Shown: positions 1-7,896 of the stretch, piece after piece
Numbering within the stretch: position 1 is the first letter of the stretch
Layout: the number at the start of each line of letters is the position of its first letter
NCBI GenBank assembly: GCA_003697135.1
Contig: RFGC01000044.1
Coordinates: 1-64,000, forward strand
Reading direction: 5' to 3'
DNA: 64,000 nt
Source: Acidobacteriota bacterium
Lineage (GTDB): Bacteria > Acidobacteriota > Blastocatellia > Pyrinomonadales > Pyrinomonadaceae
Translations under genes and position numbers: made by a program
Notes under the pieces: model-generated
Told to the model about the DNA's origin: nothing
What the model saw: the letters and a program-made list of their open reading frames with translations, nothing else
Databases searched by the model: none

Positions 1-39
1 AGGAAGAAGTTGGAGGTTCGAGTCCTTCTATGCCCACCA
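1..39 (+). tRNA. 3' part of a tRNA, identity unresolved (cut by window edge)
   Basis: The T arm is visible: stem 12-16, loop TTCGAGT at 17-23, stem 24-28. It is followed by the 3' acceptor strand TATGCCC (29-35), discriminator A and an encoded CCA at 37-39. The anticodon lies upstream of the window, so the amino acid cannot be read. It sits 3 bases before tRNA-Asp, so the two are probably cotranscribed. Confidence 0.85.
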
Positions 40-42
40 AGC

Positions 43-119
43 GGAGCCGTAGTTCAGTTGGTTAGAACGCCAGCCTGTCACGTTGGAGGTCGCGGGTTCA
101 AGTCCCGTCGGCTCCGCCA
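43..119 (+). tRNA. tRNA-Asp (GTC)
   Basis: A full cloverleaf can be folded: acceptor GGAGCCG at 43-49 pairs with CGGCTCC at 109-115. The anticodon stem 70-74/82-86 encloses loop CTGTCAC with anticodon GTC at 77-79. The T loop is TTCAAGT at 97-103. The discriminator is G116, typical of tRNA-Asp, and CCA is encoded at 117-119. It directly follows another tRNA. Confidence 0.97.
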
Positions 120-120
120 C

Positions 121-572
121 CGCAAACCTTTCCCTCCTTTTCATTCTTCACAAGCCAACATCCAAAGCTTGTTCTAAACGCAAATCCTCTATCCCTAGAG
201 CGTAATAAGCTTTTAGTTCCTTAAAAATTGGAATTGCGTCTGATAACGTTTAGTGGGTGTCGCAACGTAACCCGTCACTTGATTTTGAGTCAAGTTCAAA
301 TCAAAATTTTGAGCCAGGCTCAAATCGAACCTGCCGCATTCTCGCAAGGTCGCAACGTGATCTGTTGCTTGATTTTGAGGCATGCATACTTTCTACGAGA
401 TCACGCAAACTGCATTTACAGACCTACTACTTGCATTTTGAAGCATGAATAAATTGCTCTTCCGTGTAATTCTTTTTCGTAAGCTAGTTTAGGCTTTTCT
501 TAAAGCAAGCATGTATCATGCTCTGTAAAGGGTTTGCTTGTATCCTCTGCAAGATCTCTAAATTTTGTAGGT
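121..572. other. gene-free stretch with degenerate repeats
   Basis: No convincing gene is seen between tRNA-Asp and the decarboxylase. The short open frames here have no ribosome site or recognisable protein. The central part (about 255-380) is repetitive and is listed separately. Confidence 0.6.
259..379. repeat. two diverged 31-bp direct repeats flanking a palindrome
   Basis: Copy 1 (259-289) and copy 2 (349-379) both begin GTCGCAACGT and end CTTGATTTTGAG. They match at 26 of 31 positions, 90 bp apart, and all five differences are transitions. Between them is a perfect odd palindrome, TTTGAGCC-A-GGCTCAAA, at 308-324. The function is unknown; it could be a decayed intergenic repeat or a protein-binding site. 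Confidence 0.6.
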
Positions 573-2036
573 TTATGCAGATGCTTGTAGTTCTTCGCTG
601 AGGTAGTGGTTCAGAAGTTCCCAGACCTTTTTTAAGTGTCTTTCTTCAGTGCGGAGACTTCCGACAGAAAGTCGCAAGGCTAAATTCCCGTTTAGTTTGG
701 TGTGTGAGATATAGGCTTTGCCTGATGCATTTATTTTGTCCATGATTTTTTCGTTTATTGAGTTTAGTTCATCTTGCGAAAGTCCTTCACGCCAAGCGCG
801 AAAGCAAACCAAAGCAAAATGGACTGGAGCAAGAAGTTGGAAGTTCGGTGACTCTTCAATCCAATTTGCAAAAAGCTTTGCTAGACGGCAGTTTTCTCTT
901 ATTCGGTTTATCATGCCTTCTTGTCCAAAATATCGCATAGCAAACCATAACTTCAATGAACGAAATCTTCTGCCAAGCTGAATGCCGTAATCCATTTGGT
1001 TTACGACTTCTTCGGAGACATCTCCTTCCGAAGTTTTCAAATATTCAGGCACGAGCGAAAAAGTTTGTTTTAGTAAAGGCATGTCTTTAACGTAGAGAAT
1101 CGAAAGGTCAAAAGGCGTGAAAAGCCATTTGTGAGGATTGATAACGATTGTATCTGCCATTTCCCAGCCTTTGAAATGATGCTGAAGCTCAGGGATGATA
1201 GCGGCTGAACCAGCATAAGCGGCATCAACATGTAGGAAACAATTTTCGCGACCGCAAATCCTTGCTATTTCTTCAACGTTATCAACGCTTGCGGTTGAAG
1301 TAGTGCCGATTGTTGCAACGACACAAAAAGGCAAAAAGCCCTGGTTTCTATCTTGAACAATTGCTTTTTGGAGTTCGTCAGTTTGGATGCGAAATTGATC
1401 GTCCGTAGGGATTTTGACAAGCGATTTTCTTCCGAGACCAAGCAAAATAACGGCTTTCTCGATTGAAGAATGAGCTTGTTCTGAGCAGTAGATTTTGAGG
1501 CGCGGCTGTGCATTCATGCCTTCTTCGCGTATTTGTGGCGCGGCTTTCTGACGCGCCATGGCGATTGCGTGAAGACTCGACACAGAAGCGGTGTCGTAGA
1601 TTATTCCGCTAAAATCTGGCGGCAGATTGAGCATTTGTCTAAGCCATTCAAGCGTAACCTGTTCTAGTTCTGTTGAAGCAGGAGCTGTCCGCCAGAGCAT
1701 TGCTTTCATGTCGAAAGCTGATGCAAACATATCGGCAAAAATTCCTACAGCCGAAGCGGAAGTTGAAAAAAGACCATGAAAATTCGGATGATTCCAATGC
1801 GTAACTGCTGGAAAAATAAGCTTTTCAACGTCGGCGAGAATTTCAGAAAAGTCTTCGCCTTGTTTCGGAGCGGATTGTGGGAGTGCTTTTTTCAAGTCTC
1901 CGGGTCGGTTTTGAGAAAGGACCGGAAAATGCTCGATATTTTCAAGGTAATCGGCTATTCTGTTGATGATTTCATAACCAACTCGGCGGAATTCTTCTGT
2001 GGGTATGTCACCTAGATTTTTTCGGTTATCACTCAT
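573..2036 (-). CDS. PLP-dependent aromatic-L-amino-acid decarboxylase family protein
   Basis: This 487-residue protein belongs to the group II pyridoxal-phosphate decarboxylases, which remove the carboxyl group from aromatic amino acids (DOPA, tyrosine, tryptophan or phenylalanine) to give amines. The cofactor lysine is K303 in NPHKW, and the HVDAAYAG motif around D271 is typical of the aspartate that contacts the PLP ring nitrogen. The length matches the usual 470-500 residues, and no signal peptide is seen, so it is cytoplasmic. It is divergent from two amino acid permeases starting at 2168 and 3731, which suggests uptake plus decarboxylation or amine exchange. The exact substrate cannot be read from sequence. 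No clear Shine-Dalgarno site precedes the ATG. Confidence 0.9.
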   Translation of the reverse strand: MSDNRKNLGDIPTEEFRRVGYEIINRIADYLENIEHFPVLSQNRPGDLKKALPQSAPKQGEDFSEILADVEKLIFPAVTHWNHPNFHGLFSTSASAVGIFADMFASAFDMKAMLWRTAPASTELEQVTLEWLRQMLNLPPDFSGIIYDTASVSSLHAIAMARQKAAPQIREEGMNAQPRLKIYCSEQAHSSIEKAVILLGLGRKSLVKIPTDDQFRIQTDELQKAIVQDRNQGFLPFCVVATIGTTSTASVDNVEEIARICGRENCFLHVDAAYAGSAAIIPELQHHFKGWEMADTIVINPHKWLFTPFDLSILYVKDMPLLKQTFSLVPEYLKTSEGDVSEEVVNQMDYGIQLGRRFRSLKLWFAMRYFGQEGMINRIRENCRLAKLFANWIEESPNFQLLAPVHFALVCFRAWREGLSQDELNSINEKIMDKINASGKAYISHTKLNGNLALRLSVGSLRTEERHLKKVWELLNHYLSEELQASA

Positions 2037-2167
2037 AAGTTTTCGAGAAAATTTCGCAAATTTTGGGAAAATTGGTCTGCCTGACTCGACAAACGCTTAA
2101 GTAAAATTGTAATATCTCAAACGATTGCCTTGCCAGAAATCAAAAAAACTTTTTTGGAAGATTGAGT

Positions 2168-3682
2168 ATGTCAAACGATAGAAAAGAAGAAGGTTTTGTT
2201 CGTGGTTTGGGTTTGTTTGATTCAACCATGGTTGTAGCAGGCTCGATGATTGGTTCGGGAATCTTTATTGTTTCGGCGGATATTGCAAGGCAGACGGGTT
2301 CGCCAGGCGGATTGCTTTTGACATGGATAATCACTGGAATTTTGACAATCTTTGCGGCTTTAAGCTACGGCGAGTTAGCGGCAATGATGCCCAAAGCAGG
2401 TGGGCAATACGTTTACTTGCGTGAAAGCTACTCGCCGCTTTGGGGATTTCTCTACGGCTGGACTCTTTTCCTAGTTATCCAGACGGGGACAATTGCGGCA
2501 GTGGCGGTTGCTTTTGCAAGATTTCTCGGAGTTTTGATCCCAGAAATTTCTGCTGAGAATTACCTTATTCCACCAATTCATCTTTCATCAAACTATGCAA
2601 TCTCACTTTCCATGCAGCAGCTAATAGCGATTTTGATGATAGTTCTTCTCACGCTTATAAACACTCAAGGTTTGGCTTTAGGTAAGTGGATTCAAAACAT
2701 TTTTACTTCGGCCAAGACGCTTTCGTTGATTGCTTTGATAATTTTAGGAATTTTCATCGGTGGGCAAACAGGGACTTTTGCTGAAAATTGGGCAAACTTT
2801 TTCACACCACACAATCCTGCGACGATAAAGCCTGAGTATTTCGGTTTTCCAGAAGTGACGGTGGAAGCAGGGCTTTGGGGGCTGATAGTTGCTTTCTGTG
2901 TAGCTCAAGTTGGCTCGCTTTTTTCGGCCGATGCCTGGAACAACATTACTTTTGCGGCTGGAGAAGTCAAAGAACCTCAAAAGAACATTCCGCTTTCATT
3001 GGTGTTGGGAACGAGTTTAGTTATAGGGCTTTATGTCCTCGCGAATGTTGCTTATCTTTGCACGCTTTCGATTCATCAGATTCAAACAGCACCAGATGAT
3101 AGAGTTGGAACGGCCGCTTTGCAGGTTATTTTCGGAGACTGGGGAGCAACCGTCATGGCGATTGCGATCTTGATTTCCACTTTCGGATGCAACAACGGTT
3201 TGGTCTTGGCTGGTGCAAGAGTTTATTATGCAATGGCGAAAGATGGGCTGTTTTTCAAAGCCACTGGTAAGCTGAATGAAAAGCACGTTCCTGCTGTGGC
3301 TCTCGTTTTGCAGGGAATCTGGACTTGTTTGCTGGTTCTGCCAAGAACTGTTCAAGAACGTGGTGGTGTCGTGTCTTACGGAAATCTTTACAGCACCTTG
3401 CTGGACTACGTGGTCTTTGCCATCTTGATTTTTTACATCTTGACCATAATCGGCTTGTTTGTATTGCGAAAAAAGCGACCTGATGCCGAGAGACCTTACA
3501 AAGCCATTGGCTATCCTGTGATTCCGATAATTTACATTGTTGCAGCAAGTTTGATAAGCTTAGTTCTATTGATTTATAAGCCGAAAACCTCGGTGCCGGG
3601 ACTTTTGATAGTTTTGACAGGTGTTCCGGTTTATTTGATATGGAAGCGGATTCGTCAAAAGAGCAATCATAGCGAATTTTAA
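2168..3682 (+). CDS. APC-superfamily amino acid permease (LAT-like)
   Basis: This is a roughly 504-residue inner-membrane transporter with about 12 hydrophobic segments. The first segment carries SMIGSGIFI and is followed by AGGQYVYLRE, the classical signature of amino acid-polyamine-organocation permeases. A TTG start at 2162 is possible, but GGAAG at 2156-2160 lies 7 bases before ATG 2168, so I chose ATG. It is divergent from the aromatic amino acid decarboxylase across about 130 bp and is followed 48 bp later by a second permease. It may import the decarboxylase substrate or exchange it for the amine; this is inferred from position only. Confidence 0.88.
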   Translation: MSNDRKEEGFVRGLGLFDSTMVVAGSMIGSGIFIVSADIARQTGSPGGLLLTWIITGILTIFAALSYGELAAMMPKAGGQYVYLRESYSPLWGFLYGWTLFLVIQTGTIAAVAVAFARFLGVLIPEISAENYLIPPIHLSSNYAISLSMQQLIAILMIVLLTLINTQGLALGKWIQNIFTSAKTLSLIALIILGIFIGGQTGTFAENWANFFTPHNPATIKPEYFGFPEVTVEAGLWGLIVAFCVAQVGSLFSADAWNNITFAAGEVKEPQKNIPLSLVLGTSLVIGLYVLANVAYLCTLSIHQIQTAPDDRVGTAALQVIFGDWGATVMAIAILISTFGCNNGLVLAGARVYYAMAKDGLFFKATGKLNEKHVPAVALVLQGIWTCLLVLPRTVQERGGVVSYGNLYSTLLDYVVFAILIFYILTIIGLFVLRKKRPDAERPYKAIGYPVIPIIYIVAASLISLVLLIYKPKTSVPGLLIVLTGVPVYLIWKRIRQKSNHSEF

Positions 3683-3730
3683 TCGCAAGCAAGCTGCATT
3701 CATAATAACTTCAAACTTAGGAGGATCAGG

Positions 3731-5683
3731 ATGTCGTTTTTTGCTACTAAACCTGTTGATGTGCTAATTGCGGAAGCTCAAGAGACTGGAGAGCATACTC
3801 TAAAGAGGGCTTTAAGTGGGCTTGATTTAACGTTTCTGGGCGTAGGTGCAATCATCGGCACGGGCATTTTCGTTTTAACGGGACAGGCGGCGGCAAAACA
3901 TGCCGGGCCCGCCGTTGTTATTTCGATGATTCTAGCCGGAGTGGTCAGTGCACTAGCGGCTTTTTGTTACTCAGAGTTTGCCTCGGCAGTTCCGATTTCA
4001 GGTTCCGCTTATGCTTATGGCTATGCAACCTTGGGTGAATTTGTAGCTTGGCTTATCGGGTGGGACCTGATTTTGGAGTATGCTTTCGGTGCAGCGACGG
4101 TTGCCGTTGGCTGGTCTGGTTACGTGGTTAGTTTCTTGCGGGATTTCGGCATTGAATTTCCCGTTGCTTTCAGAGCCGCGCCAGGAACTCCCTTCATTCA
4201 GCTAAGCGGAGACGTGGTGGCAAAATTGAATGAATCAAAAACTATCGCAGTTGACGTTGGTTGGAACACCTTGAACTCAAAACTGGTTGAAGAGTTAACG
4301 AAACTGGGATACTCGACGGATATGTTCCCGGTAGCAAAATCGGTTTTCAACCTTCCGGGATTTTTGATAGCTATTTTCGTTACGCTTCTACTTGTTAAAG
4401 GAATCAAGGAATCAGCGAATTTTAACGCAGTCATCGTAGTTATCAAAACCTCGGTTGTGGTTTTGTTTATTCTTGCAGGGATAAGTTTCGTTAACATGGA
4501 GAATTTGACTCCGCTTATCCCACCGCAGAAGGTTGATGCGAGCGGTAACCCGATTTTCGGAGCTTTTGGTTGGAGTGGGATTTTGACTGGTGCGGCAGCG
4601 ATTTTCTTCGCATACATCGGTTTTGATGCAGTTTCAACAGCCGCTCAAGAGGCAAAAAATCCTGAAAGGGACATGCCAATTGGCATCATCGGTAGTTTGG
4701 CAATTTGCACGGTTTTGTATGTTTTGGTTGCCTTTGTGATGGTTGGCGTGGTTTCTTACACACAGCTAAATGTTCCTGCGCCGATAGCGGAAGCAATCAA
4801 TGCAGCACGCATCCGAGCAGAAGGAACTGTCTTTGAGAGCGTTCTTGCAGCAATGCCTTTCATAATCAAGTTGGGAGCGGTCTTAGGATTGACTTCGACA
4901 ATGGTTGTGATGGTTTTAGGGCAACCTCGAATTTTCTATTCGATGTCGAAGGATGGATTGCTACCGACTTGGGCGGCAAAAATCCATCCAAGATTCCGCA
5001 CTCCTTACATAACAACGATAATCACAGGCGCAATAGTCGCTTTGATGGCTGGGTTTGTGCGAATTGATATTTTGGGAGAGCTAGTCTCCATCGGCACATT
5101 ATTCGCTTTCGTTATAGTTTCACTGGGTGTGATAATAATGAGATACACGCATCCAGACCTTCCACGTCCTTTCAAAGTGCCACTGTCGCCATATTTCCCA
5201 ATTCTTTCGGCTTTGGCTAGTGCGTATTTGATGAACGGCTTGCCACTTGACACATGGCTTAGGCTTATTCTCTGGATGTCAGTAGGTTTGTTGGTATATT
5301 TTGCCTACGGCTACAAGAACAGCAGGTTGGCGTTTATAGGAGGAAACCAGTTAAACACTTTGGAAGGAAAAGTGCCTGTTTCTCCGATTCTCGGAGTAAT
5401 TTTACTGATAGCGCTAACCATTTTGCAATTCGGCTATTTGTCAAAATACAGCACTTCAACGCAATACTTCGTTGAAATTGGAATAAGGCTATTCCTTTGG
5501 GTGATGCTCGGTGTGATGATTTATTTCATGACATACGGGCGAAAATTTGTTACTTCGCAAGAGCGCTCAAAGGAGATCGCAACCTACGGCTTGATCGCGT
5601 CTTTGGTTAACATGGGCGTTTGGGTTATAGTTGCCTATTGGTTCTGGGTGCATTACGCAGAATTGCATGGCACAGGAAGATAA
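3731..5683 (+). CDS. APC-superfamily permease, cationic amino acid transporter (CAT) type
   Basis: This 650-residue membrane protein begins with a cytoplasmic stretch and then GAIIGTGIFVLTG, the first-helix signature of CAT-type amino acid permeases. It has roughly 14 hydrophobic segments and a hydrophilic loop at about residues 150-205 that makes it longer than many bacterial members. AGGAGG at 3719-3724 is a strong ribosome site for the ATG at 3731. It lies just after another APC permease, probably in one transcript, and ends at a hairpin. The substrate is unknown; basic or aromatic amino acids are plausible. Confidence 0.88.
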   Translation: MSFFATKPVDVLIAEAQETGEHTLKRALSGLDLTFLGVGAIIGTGIFVLTGQAAAKHAGPAVVISMILAGVVSALAAFCYSEFASAVPISGSAYAYGYATLGEFVAWLIGWDLILEYAFGAATVAVGWSGYVVSFLRDFGIEFPVAFRAAPGTPFIQLSGDVVAKLNESKTIAVDVGWNTLNSKLVEELTKLGYSTDMFPVAKSVFNLPGFLIAIFVTLLLVKGIKESANFNAVIVVIKTSVVVLFILAGISFVNMENLTPLIPPQKVDASGNPIFGAFGWSGILTGAAAIFFAYIGFDAVSTAAQEAKNPERDMPIGIIGSLAICTVLYVLVAFVMVGVVSYTQLNVPAPIAEAINAARIRAEGTVFESVLAAMPFIIKLGAVLGLTSTMVVMVLGQPRIFYSMSKDGLLPTWAAKIHPRFRTPYITTIITGAIVALMAGFVRIDILGELVSIGTLFAFVIVSLGVIIMRYTHPDLPRPFKVPLSPYFPILSALASAYLMNGLPLDTWLRLILWMSVGLLVYFAYGYKNSRLAFIGGNQLNTLEGKVPVSPILGVILLIALTILQFGYLSKYSTSTQYFVEIGIRLFLWVMLGVMIYFMTYGRKFVTSQERSKEIATYGLIASLVNMGVWVIVAYWFWVHYAELHGTGR

Positions 5684-5695
5684 ATCAAAGCGAGA

Positions 5696-5734
5696 AACGG
5701 GAAAGAGAGTTTCTCAGAGACTTTCTTTCCCGTT
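5696..5734 (+). terminator. stem-loop terminator after the permease pair
   Basis: AACGGGAAAGA at 5696-5706 is exactly complementary to TCTTTCCCGTT at 5724-5734, and weaker pairs extend the stem inward. It starts 13 bases after the permease stop. The T-run after it is poor, so it may also act as an mRNA 3' stabiliser. Confidence 0.6.
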
Positions 5735-5789
5735 CTTCAGTTCGTTAAATTTACTCGATTTGCGATAAGCTGATAGAGAAATCCTAAAG

Positions 5790-6644
5790 ATGGAGATTGA
5801 GGGAAATTTCTTGTATCAGGTAGCCGATTTTCTTGCTGAAGACATAGGGAGAGGCGATATAACAACACAAGCTTGTGTTTCGGCGAATGCTCTTGGTGTA
5901 GGTTCTTTTTTGGCGAAAGAACGATTCGTAATTTGTGGGTTGAAAGTCGTTGAAGCTGTGTTTCTTAGTCTTGATGAGTCATCTTCAGGGCTTGAAACGA
6001 ACTATAACGATGGTGATGAGGTAGAAGCGGGAACGATATTTGCTGTGCAGAGAGGTTATGCAAGCGTTTTGCTTGCGGGTGAAAGAACAGCCTTAAACTT
6101 GATTCAGAGACTTTCCGGGATAGCAACGCTTACGAGAGAGTATGTAAAAGCCGTTGAAGGGACGGGCGCGCAAATTGTTGATACACGGAAAACAACTCCC
6201 GGTTTGAGAATGCTCGAAAAATACGCTGTGAGAGTAGGTGGTGGTAAAAATCATCGTCTAGGGCTAGACGATGGAGTCTTGATAAAAGACAATCACATTG
6301 CTTTGGCTGGTGGAGTTCGCAAAGCAGTCGAAATGGCTAAAAAATCTGTAGGTCATCTTCACAAGATCGAAGTTGAAGTTTCAAACTGGGCGCAACTCAG
6401 AGAGGCTGTTGAAGCAGGTGCAGACGCGATTTTGATTGATAATCAAGCTCCGAACGAGTTAAGAAAACTGGTTGAGATGGCACGCTCGATGAATCCAAAC
6501 ATTTTGATTGAGGCTTCTGGTGGGATTACTCTAGAAAACGTTCGTAGTTATGCCGAGACGGGAGTTGATTTGATTTCGGTTGGGAAACTAACTCATTCGG
6601 CAAGGGCTGTTGACATTTCGTTCAAAATTCAGCCTCTTTGGTGA
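5790..6644 (+). CDS. nadC: nicotinate-nucleotide pyrophosphorylase (carboxylating)
   Basis: NadC makes nicotinate mononucleotide from quinolinate and PRPP in de novo NAD synthesis. The 284-residue length fits the family. The PRPP/quinolinate motifs are clear: DTRKTTPG at 131-138, KNHR at 153-156 and the DGVLIKDNH stretch ending near 169. The C-terminal barrel carries IEASGGI. No nadA or nadB is in the window. The gene converges with dus on the other strand, separated by 30 bp. The ribosome site before the ATG is weak. Confidence 0.95.
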   Translation: MEIEGNFLYQVADFLAEDIGRGDITTQACVSANALGVGSFLAKERFVICGLKVVEAVFLSLDESSSGLETNYNDGDEVEAGTIFAVQRGYASVLLAGERTALNLIQRLSGIATLTREYVKAVEGTGAQIVDTRKTTPGLRMLEKYAVRVGGGKNHRLGLDDGVLIKDNHIALAGGVRKAVEMAKKSVGHLHKIEVEVSNWAQLREAVEAGADAILIDNQAPNELRKLVEMARSMNPNILIEASGGITLENVRSYAETGVDLISVGKLTHSARAVDISFKIQPLW

Positions 6645-6674
6645 ATATCATTCTGTTGGCTTTATTTCTCGATT

Positions 6675-7721
6675 TTAATCTGAAAAAGCATAACATGACG
6701 TAATCTCAAGATCGGCTTCAACTACGCCATCGCCGTAAACTGCGCCTTTCTGCAGTGTTTCAAAATAGTGTGTTATATTGTCCAAGATTTCCTGCGCGGA
6801 TTGAGAGTGATAAAGCTTTTGTCTAAAGAGGGCACCACCGGGCAATCCTTTGGTGAATTGCCCCGCAAGTTGCTTCATTTTGCCGAGAGCGGCAAATTCG
6901 GGCATTTCTTCTCTGAGCATCTCGAAAAATTCCAAAAGGACAGCTCGCTTTTCTTCGACACTAGGCTGATAAGGTTCTCTGCCTTCCAAAACATCTTGGA
7001 ATTGGCGGAAAATCCATGGGTTTTGCATTGCGCCGCGTCCGATTAAAATTCCATCAACGCCTGACTCTTGCCATTTTTTAAGTCCGTATTGAATTGTTGT
7101 TATATCGCCATTTCCAGATACAGGCACAGAGACGACTTCTTTGACTTGTCTTATCACGTCCCAATTTGCTGAACCTTTGTAGCCTTGTTCTCTGGTGCGT
7201 CCGTGAACAGCTATGTGTTCGACGCCGCAGTCTTCGGCAAGTTTTGCAACTTCAACTGCGTTTATTTCAGAATCGCTATAGCCAATTCTCATCTTCAGGG
7301 TTAAGGGAATCGAAATTGATTTTTTGACTTCTTTTAGAATCTGTTCCAGTTTCTTTAGATCTCGCAAAAGAGCGCTTCCGCCACCATGTTTGACGACTTT
7401 CGGAGCAGGGCACCCGCAGTTTATATCTACAATATCGGCGCCCACTTCTTCGGCGATCTGTGCGCCCATTGCCATTCGTTCAGGTTGCGCACCAAAAATT
7501 TGGATTGCAATCGGGCGCTCGAATTCATCGAACTTCATCTGACGCCACGATTTCGGATTGCTTCTTGTCAATCCTTCGACAGAGATGAATTCAGTTACAA
7601 CAAGCCCTACGCCGCCGCGGCGTTTTATCAGTCGGCGGAAAGTGTAATCTGTAACTCCCGCCATCGGCGAAAGAATCAAAGGCGGATTTATCTCAATATT
7701 CCGAATCTTGAAAGGCTTCAT
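6675..7721 (-). CDS. dusB: tRNA-dihydrouridine synthase (DusB-like)
   Basis: This FMN enzyme reduces specific uridines in the tRNA D loop to dihydrouridine. The 348 residues start with PLILSPMAGVTDYTFRR, the family's FMN-binding opening. The catalytic cysteine is C104 in NCGCPAPK. HGRTREQGYKG and the barrel motifs ending in GNGDI and GRGAMQNPW are also conserved. The DusB assignment rather than DusA/C rests on general similarity. It stands alone between nadC and the EF-G paralog. Confidence 0.9.
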   Translation of the reverse strand: MKPFKIRNIEINPPLILSPMAGVTDYTFRRLIKRRGGVGLVVTEFISVEGLTRSNPKSWRQMKFDEFERPIAIQIFGAQPERMAMGAQIAEEVGADIVDINCGCPAPKVVKHGGGSALLRDLKKLEQILKEVKKSISIPLTLKMRIGYSDSEINAVEVAKLAEDCGVEHIAVHGRTREQGYKGSANWDVIRQVKEVVSVPVSGNGDITTIQYGLKKWQESGVDGILIGRGAMQNPWIFRQFQDVLEGREPYQPSVEEKRAVLLEFFEMLREEMPEFAALGKMKQLAGQFTKGLPGGALFRQKLYHSQSAQEILDNITHYFETLQKGAVYGDGVVEADLEITSCYAFSD

Positions 7722-7846
7722 CGTTTCAATTTCAGATTAACACAATTTTCTCAGGGTAGGCTAATACGGCATCGAGAGTTACTTTTACGATTAGAGTAAA
7801 AGCGTCAAATGCTATGACAGGCTTCTTTTGTAACTTCGGAAACAAA

Positions 7847-7891
7847 AGGCTTCCTAACTGCAAACAAGATTTCGCTAAAGTTAGGAAGCCT
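7847..7891 (-). terminator. terminator of the EF-G paralog
   Basis: AGGCTTCCTAACT at 7847-7859 and AGTTAGGAAGCCT at 7879-7891 form a perfect 13-bp stem 6 bases beyond the stop of the EF-G gene. On the minus strand the stem is followed by TTTTG. Reading the plus strand, it is followed by ACTTTTT, so it could work in both directions. Confidence 0.8.
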
Positions 7892-7896
7892 ACTTT

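Noticed and set aside
228-452. Open frames of 63-74 codons in the gap after tRNA-Asp
   Set aside because: They lie in the repeat region, overlap each other in different frames, have no ribosome site and no recognisable protein features.
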